The translations under genes and the position numbers were made by a program. From CAVZLD01 sp963776055 (GTDB lineage Bacteria > Planctomycetota > Planctomycetia > Pirellulales > Pirellulaceae): a stretch of DNA of 64,000 nucleotides. The stretch lies in contig CAVZLD010000002.1 of NCBI GenBank assembly GCA_963776055.1, forward strand, positions 62,001 through 126,000, written 5' to 3'. The notes beneath the pieces are model-generated. The model was not told the origin of the DNA. It searched no databases and saw only the letters and a program-made list of their open reading frames with translations. The first letter of the stretch is position 1. Each line of letters opens with the position of its first letter. Positions 38,571 to 48,328 of this stretch are shown piece by piece.

Positions 38571-40409
38571 TTAGTAGCGTGCCAGGCCAAGTTGGTAGAG
38601 GGTCTCGCACATCATGTGACGTCGCAAATAGGGCCGCACGACGCGTCGAATTTCCCGGGGAGTAGGTTCGTGACCCAAGACGCGACGGCGCAGCCGAGCC
38701 ATTTCGCGGAATCCCACGGTCTCGACAAGCTGCGAAGTCTTTTGTTGTTCCGTGACACGAAAGGCGCCCAGGAAGCGTGGAAGCCGAACGAAGCGCAGAC
38801 CGGCAGCGCGAAATCTCAGGATCAAATCCCAGTCCAGGGCAAAGTGAAAGGATTCGTCAAGTCCCCCTCCCGCGCGATCCCAAGCCGAACGGCGCCAGAA
38901 CATTGTTTCCTGCGGAATGTAGTCCGCCCAGGGCAGGACGTGGTCATCATGGGGCGGCAGAATCCACCGGCCAATTTCGTGGCCCTGTTCGTCGACGAGC
39001 AACCGGTGACCGTACACAACGTCCGTCTCCGGGTGTTGCTGAAAATAGCGTCCGACGTAAGCCAGACTGCCAGGCAGCAACAGGTCATCGGAATTGAGGA
39101 AGGCCATGATCTCGCCGCGAGTATGCGCCATGCCCAGGTTAATCGCGTGCGCCTGTCCGCGGTCGGGAGCTGACTTCCAGTATGCCAACAGCGGAGCGTG
39201 CCGCTGAATGATTTCCAAACTCGAATCGGTCGAGCCCCCATCCTGAACAACATACTCCAGGGACGGATACTGCTGATCGGTCACACTGCGGATCGTCTGT
39301 TCCAGGTATTCGGCCTGATTGAGGCTTGGCGTCACGATCGAGATCATGGGCGCATTCGTCGGCGCCGGCGTTTCGTGATAGCGGGGTGGCAATTGCACCG
39401 GACGCGGATCATGGACTTTGAGTTTGAAAAGTTTGCGCCGAAAATGCGACTGGATGAACTCAGCTATCGGCCGAGGTAAAAAGCGGATCGCGGAGTTGGG
39501 GTGCCGCGCGAGGAACTCGAGTTCCTTGGCCAGATATCGGCTAAGGACGGCAGCCTGGTCGCGAGTTGCCGACCAGCTGGAGCCGGATGAATTCCAGCGT
39601 TGGATTCCCCCCATTGCGTGGCGGAGGACCGTCCGATCGAAAGTCGTGGAGTACTCGCGCAAAACCGATTCGCTCGCGGCCTTGGCATGGGCATATTGCA
39701 GGATGCGGCGTGACGAGACACGGCCGTTCCGTTCCGCCATCAAGTCGTTTAGTTCCTGTAGCGACCCCACTCGATGGTCGTGACACTGGACACCCCAGCG
39801 TTGCCCCTGGGGGTGAAATCGCCGAGAGCCCAACAGGATCGGCAGAGGCGCAAACCGCATTCCGGCGTCGGCCAGCCGCAACCAGAAGTCGTAGTCAGCC
39901 CAGTAACGCAGCCGTGACTCCGGCGCGAGACAACGCTCCAAAACCTTCCGACGGAAGAAGACGGCCGGCGACTGCAGAAAACAATCGAACCGGAGGGCCT
40001 GGTGGGACCAAGCTTGGGCGTCGAAGATTCGCAACTCCTCCCCGTGGGCGTCAATGTGCTGGATCGCTCCATAGACCACGTCGACTTCCGGGTTCTGTGT
40101 CAGAAAAGCACGAACTTCGCGTAAAGCCTCGGGAGCGTAGCGATCGTCAGCGTTCAGCCAGCCAATGATTTCGCCGGTGGTTGCTCGAATTCCCTTACCG
40201 ATCGCGTCGGCCGGGCCGTCATCTGCTTCTTGTATAAGCTCTAGTTGACCGCGATGACGCCGCAGGATTTCGGTCGTGTCATCGGAGCTTTCGCCGTCAA
40301 CCACGATCACTTCGGGGTCGACATCGGGTTGAGTCCAGACGCTTTCGAGACACGGCTCGAGATAGCGTCCTGCATTCTTGCACGGAACGACGATCGAGAA
40401 TCGCAACAT
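38571..40409 (-). CDS. Tandem GT2 glycosyltransferase (two catalytic domains)
   Basis: 612 residues containing two GT2 domains. Domain 1 (residues 1-about 230): FSIVVPCKNAGRYLEPCLES, VVDGESSDDTTEIL, IGWLNADDRYAPEALREV. Domain 2 (about 345-580): ISIVTPSLNQAEYLEQTIRS, VQDGGSTDSSLEII, MAFLNSDDLLLPGSLAYVG. Both have the donor-binding Asp (VDGES, QDGGS) and a DD metal motif (NADD, NSDD), so both may be active, as in enzymes that add a repeating disaccharide or two successive sugars. No membrane segment is seen; it probably acts at the cytoplasmic face. GGAGAG precedes the ATG at good distance. Confidence 0.87.
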   Translation of the reverse strand: MLRFSIVVPCKNAGRYLEPCLESVWTQPDVDPEVIVVDGESSDDTTEILRRHRGQLELIQEADDGPADAIGKGIRATTGEIIGWLNADDRYAPEALREVRAFLTQNPEVDVVYGAIQHIDAHGEELRIFDAQAWSHQALRFDCFLQSPAVFFRRKVLERCLAPESRLRYWADYDFWLRLADAGMRFAPLPILLGSRRFHPQGQRWGVQCHDHRVGSLQELNDLMAERNGRVSSRRILQYAHAKAASESVLREYSTTFDRTVLRHAMGGIQRWNSSGSSWSATRDQAAVLSRYLAKELEFLARHPNSAIRFLPRPIAEFIQSHFRRKLFKLKVHDPRPVQLPPRYHETPAPTNAPMISIVTPSLNQAEYLEQTIRSVTDQQYPSLEYVVQDGGSTDSSLEIIQRHAPLLAYWKSAPDRGQAHAINLGMAHTRGEIMAFLNSDDLLLPGSLAYVGRYFQQHPETDVVYGHRLLVDEQGHEIGRWILPPHDDHVLPWADYIPQETMFWRRSAWDRAGGGLDESFHFALDWDLILRFRAAGLRFVRLPRFLGAFRVTEQQKTSQLVETVGFREMARLRRRVLGHEPTPREIRRVVRPYLRRHMMCETLYQLGLARY

Positions 40410-40957
40410 ATTGCTCTCCGATGTCGAGCGGTCAACGAGCCGCTCGCGTTCGGTCCTCTTCGATTTCTCCGTTGTGGAAAGCGAAGTGGGTTGTGGTGAT
40501 GTTTGCGTTGTGCGTCATCCCGGACCACCCAAGGGCCTTCGGTAACCGCCATGGCGTCTACGATTCAGCCGAGGCGATTGCTCGCCGAGGGGCAATCCTG
40601 ACCAACGAAATGCTGTCACAGCCAGCTGCATCGAGCTCGTCGGGCCGGCTGCCCATCCATCCGCGAGGATGCACGGAGCGTGCGCCGGGAAACCTCTGAT
40701 CAGTTTTTCGGCCAAAATTTCCGCAGAATCCATCAAAACCGCCTAATCCTCCCCTTTCCTTCGACCGTTCCAGACGAACGGCCGCGCCGGCGTGACGCAT
40801 GGCATCGGGTCAATCGCTTGCTTTCCTGTCGACGGAACAGAATCGCGGGCGTTCCTGGGGCGTGGCGGCAAAAAAGCCAAAGTCCCTACAGGCCATTCAA
40901 CCGATACAAGGCAACGGTGTCGTTGGAACGGACAGCTGTCGAAGGAGGAGTCGAGCC
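40410..40957. other. Intergenic region between divergent genes
   Basis: 548 bases between the tandem glycosyltransferase (minus) and the sulfotransferase (plus). Open frames overlap on both strands but none begins with a ribosome site or shows family-like residues. Promoters for both flanking genes are expected; nothing else recognised. Confidence 0.4.
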
Positions 40958-41873
40958 GTGTGGAGTTCGTGGAAAAAGCAGAAGCAACCGGTTTCGCGGC
41001 ACAAGGCAGTGGAAGATCTGTGGCAGAACAAGCTGGAGTGCAAAACAACGCACCGGAGTCTGCTGTTTTTCACCGTACACAAAGCCGCCTCTTCATTCGC
41101 CGCGCAACTACTGCACCGAATCGCGGTGGAACATGAAATCTGCACGCTCGATTACGATGGATACCTGCGCCAGTGACACCTCACGAGGCGGATGCAAAAC
41201 TTCGTCCGGCGCAGAGGCGGTCTATCACAGCGATCAGGTGACAGATGCCGGAGAGATCCAGCCACAACTGCAAGCCTTGTTCTTGCCGCAGGGTTGCTTG
41301 TACGCCCCCATTCGCCGACCAACGCTACTCTCGGCCTTGGAGCGGCTGGACGATTTTAAGACGGTGATTCTGCTGCGTGACCCTCGGGATTGCCTGACCT
41401 CGCTGTATTTCTCGATCGCCTACAGCCATCGACCACCCGACAATTCGGTCGCTCGACAGCAATTCTTTGAGCATCGGGAGGAGGTGCGTCAGCGGGAGAT
41501 TGACGAATTCGTGCTCGCCGAGGCCCCTCACTGGTTGCAGCGATACAGCCAATACTGCCAGGCGTTGGAGCAACACCCGGATGTGCACCTGTTGACCTAT
41601 GAACAGCTCGTCCTTGACTTCCCGACTTGGCTGGACCGCTTGGCCGAGATCTGGGGCTTGGAGTTCTCGCGACGACTTCGAAACCGGCTGACGCGGATGG
41701 CCAACTTCGACGTGCAGGACGAGAACATTTACTCGCACAAACGCCAGGTGTTGCCGGGTGACCATCGGCGAAAGTTGAAACCCGAAACGATTCAGCAGGT
41801 CAGCGAGCTCTTCCAACCGGTACTCACGCCACTCGGCTACTCCATCGGCGACGAAGAAGCGCGTGCCGCCTGA
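40958..41873 (+). CDS. Sulfotransferase, frame-interrupted
   Basis: Start GTG at 40958, with a very strong AAGGAGGAG ending 7 bases upstream. The N-terminal part holds a PAPS-binding-type loop FFTVHKAASSFAAQLLHRI. A frame change between about 41170 and 41215 leads into the rest: EAVYHSDQVTDAG, PQGCLYAPIRRP, and the 3'-phosphate-binding motif VILLRDPRDCLTSLYFS, followed by LLTYEQLVLDFPTWLDRL. Combined length about 305 residues, usual for Sulfotransfer_1-type enzymes. It would transfer sulfate from PAPS to a carbohydrate or other acceptor. The nearby glycan genes fit sulfated polysaccharide, which is common in planctomycetes. Confidence 0.78.
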
Positions 41874-41931
41874 CCAACATGCGGCCCGCACGCACACCAT
41901 CTCTACACGCGTGATCCGCCATCGGCCACGA

Positions 41932-41953
41932 GGGACCGCTTTTCGGCGGTCCC
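41932..41953. terminator. Putative bidirectional transcription terminator hairpin
   Basis: GGGACCGC (41932-41939), loop TTTTCG, then GCGGTCCC (41946-41953): a perfect 8-bp stem, followed by ATTTCT. It sits in the 199-base gap between the convergent sulfotransferase and zinc-ribbon protein genes, which is where a shared terminator would be. The T-run is weak. Confidence 0.5.
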
Positions 41954-42072
41954 ATTTCTCGACCTGCCAGGCCGATTCGTGAGTAACAACATTTCGCGCC
42001 GCTCCGCATTCCCCCACCACACAATCACGCCACACCAGCCCCCAACCATGGGCAGCACGGCAGCGCTCTGAC

Positions 42073-43422
42073 CTACGTTTTCGGCAGATGTGTTGGTGGC
42101 GAATCTTCTTCGTCATCCGGGCCGTCTTCGTCGTCCTCCTCGTCATCGAGTTCTTCCTCGTCGTCCTCCAGGTCATCCTCGATTTCCATCTGATCGGCCA
42201 TCCAGGCCAATCGTCCGAGCAGGCGGCAGCAAACGATCGCTAGGTAGCAACCAGCGACAACCCCGTAGACACGTGCCGCAGAAGGTTGAGAGGCCCAGAG
42301 CAGCACGAGGAAGGGAATCGCGAGCACGATCGCCAACGTGAATGTCTCGCCGTAGTAGGCGACCCAAGCGGGGCGAAGTTGTCGGATGCTGGCGCGGACT
42401 CTTGCGGAGAAGGGCACGAAGGGAGAGTTGGCTTCCAACATCGACAACAGGACGATCGGCCACAGGACGGGCGTCAACAGCATACCGGTCCACAGCGGAA
42501 CACCCAGCGATTGAAGCAACGTGGCGGACAGCATGCCGGGCAGCGAACTGATGGACAGGCTGTTCACGAAAAACAGCAGCACGCGCCCGCGATCCAACAG
42601 ATCATTGGACGGCCAGTATGGGACGTGGTCCTGGCCATCGGCCGTGAATTCGATCACGGCCAGCAGCGGCGGCAGGCAGAAGCCGGCCAGAAGGGCGGTG
42701 AAAAAGATCGTGATCAACGAAACAAACACGGCCAAAATGGACTCAAGCGACAGAACGCGAGTCATCGAGTTGACCAAATCCAACAGCCAGAAGACTCCCA
42801 GTACACCTACGGACAGAGCGACCCACACCGGTAGAATTTCGAGGTGAAATGGAAACGACAGGATTCCGGATCGCATTGGCTGGAGCGGCCGCGGCGGTTC
42901 CTCCGCTTCTCGCCGCTGAACGTACTGTTCGGCTTCCTGCATCAGCCGCCCGGCGATCCGTTTGCGGGTCTCGTCCATCACCGTGGGTGGTTCGTCCAAG
43001 ATGACGTCGCTCGCGTCGGCCGGTTGGAACCGAGGAGGATCAGGCGGCGCAGGCGGTACGACCGTCGGTCGGCCGCAGTCGGGGCAGATCACCTGCTGCC
43101 CCACCTGGTCCTTGGGCGCATCCAAGAGTGTGGCGCAGGTCGCGCACGGGAACTTGATGAAGACTTCCTTTCCCTGTGCGCGGTCCTTTCCCCGCGCGGG
43201 GGTCGTCGGTTGTTCTTCGTCCTGCAAACGGTACTCGTCACCGGTGTACCGCGGCTGAAATTTCGGGCGCGGGGCCGGGGGCGGTCGCACACGAACGGGG
43301 GTCGAGCAATCGGGGCAGATGACCTTCTGACCGATTTGTGACGCGTGCGCGTAGCTGCGTGTCCCGCACACGTCACAGACGACGGGGACGTCGGGGTCCG
43401 GGCTACGTTTGCTGTCCGTCAT
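42073..43422 (-). CDS. Membrane protein with two N-terminal zinc ribbons and acidic tail
   Basis: 449 residues from the ATG at 43422 (the frame is open upstream but has no protein character). Two zinc ribbons: VCDVCG...VICPDCS (about residues 15-40) and FPCATCA...VICPDCG (about 89-115), separated by a Pro/Arg linker. A polar stretch then leads to about six membrane segments, e.g. VWVALSVGVLGVFWLLDLV and ILAVFVSLITIFFTALLAG. The C-terminus is strongly acidic (EDDLEDDEEELDDEEDDED). Planctomycetes carry many such zinc-ribbon membrane proteins; function is unknown. It converges with the sulfotransferase and diverges from the ABC-2 permease. Confidence 0.75.
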   Translation of the reverse strand: MTDSKRSPDPDVPVVCDVCGTRSYAHASQIGQKVICPDCSTPVRVRPPPAPRPKFQPRYTGDEYRLQDEEQPTTPARGKDRAQGKEVFIKFPCATCATLLDAPKDQVGQQVICPDCGRPTVVPPAPPDPPRFQPADASDVILDEPPTVMDETRKRIAGRLMQEAEQYVQRREAEEPPRPLQPMRSGILSFPFHLEILPVWVALSVGVLGVFWLLDLVNSMTRVLSLESILAVFVSLITIFFTALLAGFCLPPLLAVIEFTADGQDHVPYWPSNDLLDRGRVLLFFVNSLSISSLPGMLSATLLQSLGVPLWTGMLLTPVLWPIVLLSMLEANSPFVPFSARVRASIRQLRPAWVAYYGETFTLAIVLAIPFLVLLWASQPSAARVYGVVAGCYLAIVCCRLLGRLAWMADQMEIEDDLEDDEEELDDEEDDEDGPDDEEDSPPTHLPKT

Positions 43423-43756
43423 CGAGCAGGCCTCGCGCGTCGGAAACCGGGCAATGCGGTCACCCGGGTTTTTGAGGTCGAAAACCCCATGCAAGCGATC
43501 AACGGGAGCGAAAAAATGTACGAGCGTGTTCCCACCCCGGCGGCTGCCGCACGGGGTCGGCCGACTCGGCATCCCGCACATCGTATCGGACGCTTTCCGG
43601 GCAGGCAAATCGCGGGGAGGCCACAATCGGGGTCGAAGGTGGCCTGAGGGACCGTCTCTTCCCGCACCGGCGCAGCTCACTATACTGGAGTCCGCTGTTC
43701 TTGGGACAATTCTTCCCAGACGTGATGAACCCAAGGGAACCGAGACGGGGAATGTC
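43423..43756. other. Intergenic region between divergent genes
   Basis: 334 bases between the zinc-ribbon protein and the permease. It contains a GGGTTTT/AAAACCC inverted repeat at 43466-43472 and 43481-43487 with an 8-base loop, close to the start of the zinc-ribbon gene; a 5' leader hairpin is possible. No gene was supported. Confidence 0.4.
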
Positions 43757-45612
43757 TTGATTGTTGGACCGGTCTTTACGCGGGAACTGGTGACGGCACC
43801 TCGTCGCGGTCGGTTGTTTCTTTACCGAGCGGTCTACGCAGGCGTGCTGTTTGGCGTGATGTGTACGGCGTGGCTATTGTTAACGCAAACCCAGACAATC
43901 CGCAGCGTAGGCGACATGGCACGCTTCGGGGCGATTCTGTTCCAACTGTTGGCGCCGCTGCAACTGGCGATTGTCGTCTTTTTCGCGGCCTTATCGACGG
44001 CGGGAGCCGTGTCACAAGAAAAGGATCGCAAGACGCTGATCCTGTTACTGTTGACACGTTTGAACAATAGCGAGTTGGTCCTGGGAAAACTGCTGGCCAG
44101 TCTGGTTCACGTGCTGACCATGTTACTGGCCGGCTTGCCGGTGTTTGCGTTGGCGATGCTCTTCGGCGGAATCTCGGTACACCAGGTCGTGCGCGTCACA
44201 CTGGTCACACTCGTCACCGCCCTCGCCGCCGGAACGCTGGGGTCCACCATGGCTCTGTGGCGAGAGAAAACCTTTCAGACGCTGGCGCTGACGGCTTTGG
44301 CGATTGTTTTCTGGATTCTGATTTGCGAAGCGGTCGCAGTCGGTGTGCTGGGAGCGAATCCTGCCGGCATCGCTGCCGAGACGTGGGCAAATTCGCTCAG
44401 TCCCCTGCGAGCGGTCACGGCGGCGGCCCGGCCGGATGTGGACTTGGGGACCGATTCCTGGTGGCAGAATTCGGTTCTGGTCTACTGTCTGTTCGCCGGA
44501 CTGGCAACCACGCTCGGAAATGCCCTGGCCGTCGCCCGAATTCGTGTCTGGAATCCGTCGCGCGAAGTACGATCGGAATTACGAGTGGAGGTCGACGAGC
44601 GGCAGAGCATTTGGGGCGCGGAGCACGACCTGGACGTCGGCGAGCGGCAGGCGCGGGCCGAGCGAGCTCGCGAGAAGCACGTGGATACGCGGAAGGCGGC
44701 GGTCGGGCCTTCCAGACACCGGCAGGTGTGGACCAACCCGATCCTCTGGCGCGAGGTCTGCACCTGGGCCTACGGTCGCAAGGTGATCGGCATTCGTGTG
44801 GCGTACCTCCTGCTGGCCGCTGGCACGTTGGCGGGCGTAGCTTGGTTGGTCGGAAATGACACCGGCTACCAAGACATTCAGGATATGCGGGCGCACTGCC
44901 GCTCGTTGCTCAACCGACGGTCTTGCTGTTCGTCGTCAGCCTGGTCATCATCAACGCTTTGGCTGTGACCTCGGTCACGACGGAACGCGATGGCCGATCA
45001 CTGGACTTGCTGCTGGTCACGGACCTTTCGCCGGCCGAGTTCCTCTTCGGCAAGTTAGGTGGCGTATTCTGGGTAACGAAGGAGATGGTGCTTCTACCGA
45101 TCGCCCTGGCTGCGTATCTCTGGTGGAGCGGTCCATTGGAAATGGAAAACTTGGTGTACGTCGTGATCGGGCTGTTGGTGATGGACCTCTTCGTGGCGAT
45201 GCTTGGGATCCACTGTGGCATGACGTATGCGAATTCGCGCGTCGCGATCGGTGTCAGTATCGGCACGGTCTTTTTCCTGATTCTGGGGATCGCCGTCTGC
45301 ATTCTCATGATGATCTCGTTCAGCGGGTCCTTCCACGTTCAGCTGGCACCCTTTTTGGCCTTCATCCTGGGTGGCAGCGTGGGGCTCTATGTTTCGCTAG
45401 GCATTCGCAACCCGTCCCCCGCAATTCTGATCGCCTCGCTGTTGTTGCCGTTCGCAACGTTCTATGCGATAACCAGCTATCTGTTAAATTTGCCTCTGGC
45501 CGTCTTTTTAGTGACAGCGGGGGCCTATTCGTTTACAACCGCAGCAATGATGGTTCCGGCCCTCTCCGAGTTCGATTTTGCGATGGGCCGAGGTTCGGTC
45601 GCCGAGGAATAG
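43757..45612 (+). CDS. ABC-2 type transporter permease, frame-interrupted
   Basis: Best read as one protein of about 617 residues. Start is uncertain; TTG at 43757 gives LIVGPVFTRELVTAPRRGRLF. Membrane segments include LFLYRAVYAGVLFGVMCTAWLL, LQLAIVVFFAALSTAG and VRVTLVTLVTALAAGTLG. The ABC-2 hallmark EKDRKTLILLLLTRLNNSELVLGKLL occurs in the first half and is echoed in the second (ERDGRSLDLLLVTDLSPAE...FGKL), so the protein is internally duplicated. A frame change near 44890-44900 joins VAQPT to VLLFVVSLVIINAL. No ATPase gene is adjacent. Two CNNM genes follow immediately. Confidence 0.72.
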
Positions 45613-45622
45613 GCTCACGATC

Positions 45623-46888
45623 GTGCAAGCCCTTGTGGATTCGTTTCCTCTGTTCGGCGCCATGTTGGTGCTGATGGGCCTGTCGGCCTTCTTTTCGGCC
45701 AGTGAAGCGGCCCTGTTCTCGCTTCGCGCCCCTGACCGAGCGGCACTGCGAAACGGGAACCGAGGGCAGCGTGCGGCCTACAGCCTGCTATCCGATCCGG
45801 ATCGGCTACTGTCCGCCGTGTTGTTCTGGAACTTGTTGGTCAACATTGTCTATTTCTCCATCGCCTCCCGGTTGGCTCTGCGAATGCAACAGCAGCCCAA
45901 TGCTTCGAAGGCGCTCGTCTTTGGCGTCACCTTCGGCGCGCTGTTGGCAATTATTTTTTTCAGCGAAATGCTGCCGAAGAGCCTGGCGGTTCTGATGGCG
46001 CGGTCCCTGGCCGCATTGGTCAGTCTGCCGCTGACGGTCGCCGTGCGTCTGGTGGACCCGCTGATGCCCGGTTTGCGACTGGTCAACCTGTTGTCACGAA
46101 GGCTGATCTGGCCCTCCTTCGCGCCGGAGCCCTATCTGGATGTGACCGATCTGGAGCGCGCGATCGAGCTATCGACGACGGATGCGCACCTGATCGAACA
46201 GGAAAGGAGCGTGCTGAGAAATGTCGTTTCCCTGTCGGAGCTGCGCGTGGACGAATGCATGCGCCCGCGGTCGCAGCTGGTGACCTTTCGACCACCCGTT
46301 CGGTGGCCCGACGTCCAGGCACAGGCACCGCCGAGCGGTTATCTGTTCGTGACGGAAGCGGAGGGCGAGGAGATCGTATCCGCCGTCGAGCTGCAGACGC
46401 TCGCCCAAATCCCGAATGACCACCTGGAGTACTATGCGGAACCGGTGATCTACGTGCCCTGGTGTGCGACGGTGGCCGATGTGGTGGAGCAAATGGAGGC
46501 GAAGGAACGCAACGCGGTCGTCGTGGTCAACGAACTGGGAGAGACGATCGGCGCGATGACGCGCAAGGACCTTTTGGATGTCCTCTTCACGAATCGATCC
46601 AGTCGCAGTGAACGCCTGCTAAATCGTCGCCCGATCCAGGAGATCGCGGCAGGACTCTGGCAAGTCACGGGCATGACCAACCTGCGCGTGTTAGCCGAAC
46701 ATTTTGACTTGGAATTGCCCGAAACGCCGCATGTCACGGTGTCGGGTGTCATCCAGGAATCCCTCCAGCGACTGCCGGTCGTGGGTGACGAGTGCCGTTG
46801 GGGGCTGCTGCAAATGGAGGTAACCGAGGTTCTGGATAACGGCCAAATCATGGTGAACTTGCGCCAGCGTGGGGAGGGAGAACCATGA
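45623..46888 (+). CDS. CNNM/CorC-type DUF21 and CBS-domain membrane protein
   Basis: About 421 residues if the GTG at 45623 is the start, 11 bases after the permease stop. Membrane DUF21 domain: GAMLVLMGLSAFFSASEAALFSL, LLSAVLFWNLLVNIVYFS, FGALLAIIFFSEMLPKSLAVLMA. These contain the SASEAA and SEMLPK signatures of magnesium/cobalt exporter-like CNNM proteins. A linker with LERAIELSTTDAHLIEQER and CBS-pair features (VVSLSELRVDECMRPRSQL, AVVVVNELGETIGAMTRKD) follows, then a CorC_HlyC-like C-terminus. The stop overlaps the next gene's ATG (ATGA), so the two paralogues are coupled. Confidence 0.82.
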   Translation: MQALVDSFPLFGAMLVLMGLSAFFSASEAALFSLRAPDRAALRNGNRGQRAAYSLLSDPDRLLSAVLFWNLLVNIVYFSIASRLALRMQQQPNASKALVFGVTFGALLAIIFFSEMLPKSLAVLMARSLAALVSLPLTVAVRLVDPLMPGLRLVNLLSRRLIWPSFAPEPYLDVTDLERAIELSTTDAHLIEQERSVLRNVVSLSELRVDECMRPRSQLVTFRPPVRWPDVQAQAPPSGYLFVTEAEGEEIVSAVELQTLAQIPNDHLEYYAEPVIYVPWCATVADVVEQMEAKERNAVVVVNELGETIGAMTRKDLLDVLFTNRSSRSERLLNRRPIQEIAAGLWQVTGMTNLRVLAEHFDLELPETPHVTVSGVIQESLQRLPVVGDECRWGLLQMEVTEVLDNGQIMVNLRQRGEGEP

Positions 46889-47862
46889 TCGGGGCGTTGT
46901 TCCTGTTCTTGATTGGCGTCGGCCTGAGTGCTTTCTTCAGTGGCTCCGAAACCGGCTTCTATCGCGTCACGCGAGTCCGTCTGACGATGGACGCGATGAG
47001 CGGCGACTTGGTCGCACGGAGTCTGATTTGGCTGACGAACAATCCCTCCGTTTTCGTCGCCACAACGTTGATCGGCAACAACCTAGCGAACTACCTGACG
47101 TCTCTGGCAATTGTTCTGGGCACAACGCGTCTCGTTCCCGACCAGGAGGAATGGGCTGGAATCGTCGCGCCGATGATCTTCTCCCCGCTGGTTTTTGTGT
47201 ATGGAGAGCTGCTGCCCAAGAATCTGTTCTTCCACGCGCCCAACCGACTTCTCCGGTATGGCGGCCCGCTGTTTCTGGTGTTCGGCGTGCTGTTCCTTCC
47301 GATTTCGCTGCTGTTGTGGCTCCTGGGACGCGCTTTGCAGACCGTCGTGGGCCAAGCGCCGGAACAGATGCAGGTTTCGTTGGCGCGGCAGGAGTTGCAG
47401 CGGGTTCTGGATGAAGGACACCAGATCGGAATTTTGCGACCCGCTCAGCGACGCTTGGCACATGACATGTTGTCGCTGGCAAATTCACCGGTGGAACGCT
47501 TCGGCACGCCGATCGGACGCATGCCTTCGGTGAAACTCGGTGCTCAGAAGCGAGACGCGTACCGAATCGCTCGGCGGCAGAAGACGTCGACACTGCTCGT
47601 GACCGAAGCGACTGGTCGCCGGATCATCGGCTATGTCCGAATTCTCGATCTGCGAATGCAGCCGGGCGACTCGATCGACACGAGCCGACAGCTACTCGAG
47701 ATTCCGCGAACGGAATCTCCCATCTCCACTCTCATGCGGATGCAGAGCAATCAGGAGTCGGTCGCGCGGATTATCGATGATCAGGCGCAAACAATCGGCG
47801 TGATTGACGCACGCCTCTTGTTGGATTCACTCCTGCGCCAAACCGACTCACAGGTGCTTTAG
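46885..47862 (+). CDS. CNNM-type DUF21 membrane protein, shorter paralogue
   Basis: 325 residues. The DUF21 domain is clear: LFLIGVGLSAFFSGSETGFYRV, TTLIGNNLANYLTSLAIVLG and IFSPLVFVYGELLPKNLFF. After it comes a linker (RQELQRVLDEGHQIGILRPAQRRLAHDML) and a reduced CBS-like region (ISTLMRMQSNQESVARIIDD, TIGVIDARLLLDSLL). It lacks the CorC_HlyC C-terminus present in the upstream paralogue. The ATG overlaps that gene's stop by 4 bases, so the pair could form a heteromeric transporter (inference). Confidence 0.82.
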   Translation: MIGALFLFLIGVGLSAFFSGSETGFYRVTRVRLTMDAMSGDLVARSLIWLTNNPSVFVATTLIGNNLANYLTSLAIVLGTTRLVPDQEEWAGIVAPMIFSPLVFVYGELLPKNLFFHAPNRLLRYGGPLFLVFGVLFLPISLLLWLLGRALQTVVGQAPEQMQVSLARQELQRVLDEGHQIGILRPAQRRLAHDMLSLANSPVERFGTPIGRMPSVKLGAQKRDAYRIARRQKTSTLLVTEATGRRIIGYVRILDLRMQPGDSIDTSRQLLEIPRTESPISTLMRMQSNQESVARIIDDQAQTIGVIDARLLLDSLLRQTDSQVL

Positions 47863-47980
47863 TGCGTGTCGCAAGGGCAGATACCGTTCGTAGCGACGTT
47901 TTTTCCGCGCAGCGAGGGCGACGAGGCGCTCCCGGGAAGTGCTACGCGCTGTAACGCAACGCAAAATCGTAGAACTCGCG

Positions 47981-48214
47981 TCAGTCCTTGCGGTAACCCA
48001 AGTCCTGAATCACGGCCAGCATCTCCTCGTAGCCGATGAACCGCCGACGATGCCGCAACTTGTATTCGTCGATCGCTTTCGCCAACTCCCGCGCGGGAGC
48101 GGTCAGCTCCTCGTGGCTGTTGCCGAACTGGCGACGCTCGACTAGCGGCGGCACGGCCGCCCCGTAACTCCGTCGATCCTTCATCGCGGTGGGTTGAACC
48201 ATCGTATCCGTCAT
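47981..48214 (-). CDS. Small conserved planctomycete protein of unknown function
   Basis: 77 residues from the ATG at 48214, with AGGAG about 9 bases upstream. The sequence has a polar N-terminus with ERRQFGNSHEELTAPARELA and a basic, helical C-terminus (DEYKLRHRRRFIGYEEMLAV, then IQDLGYRKD). I recall similar small proteins in other planctomycetes but no function. No signal peptide or membrane segment. It is convergent with the CNNM pair. Confidence 0.7.
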   Translation of the reverse strand: MTDTMVQPTAMKDRRSYGAAVPPLVERRQFGNSHEELTAPARELAKAIDEYKLRHRRRFIGYEEMLAVIQDLGYRKD

Positions 48215-48328
48215 GAATGCACTCCTACATCGGGCTGACCCCGGAAAGGTCGAACAGGCGCCGACCATCAGAAAAGGTTACGCCACAAAACGGATCACGT
48301 CAAAACAGACGCGCGGTGGAAGCGCACA

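Noticed and set aside
47863..47980. Possible terminator before TTTTTT near 47901
   Set aside because: Only about four base pairs could form in the stem, so support is too weak.
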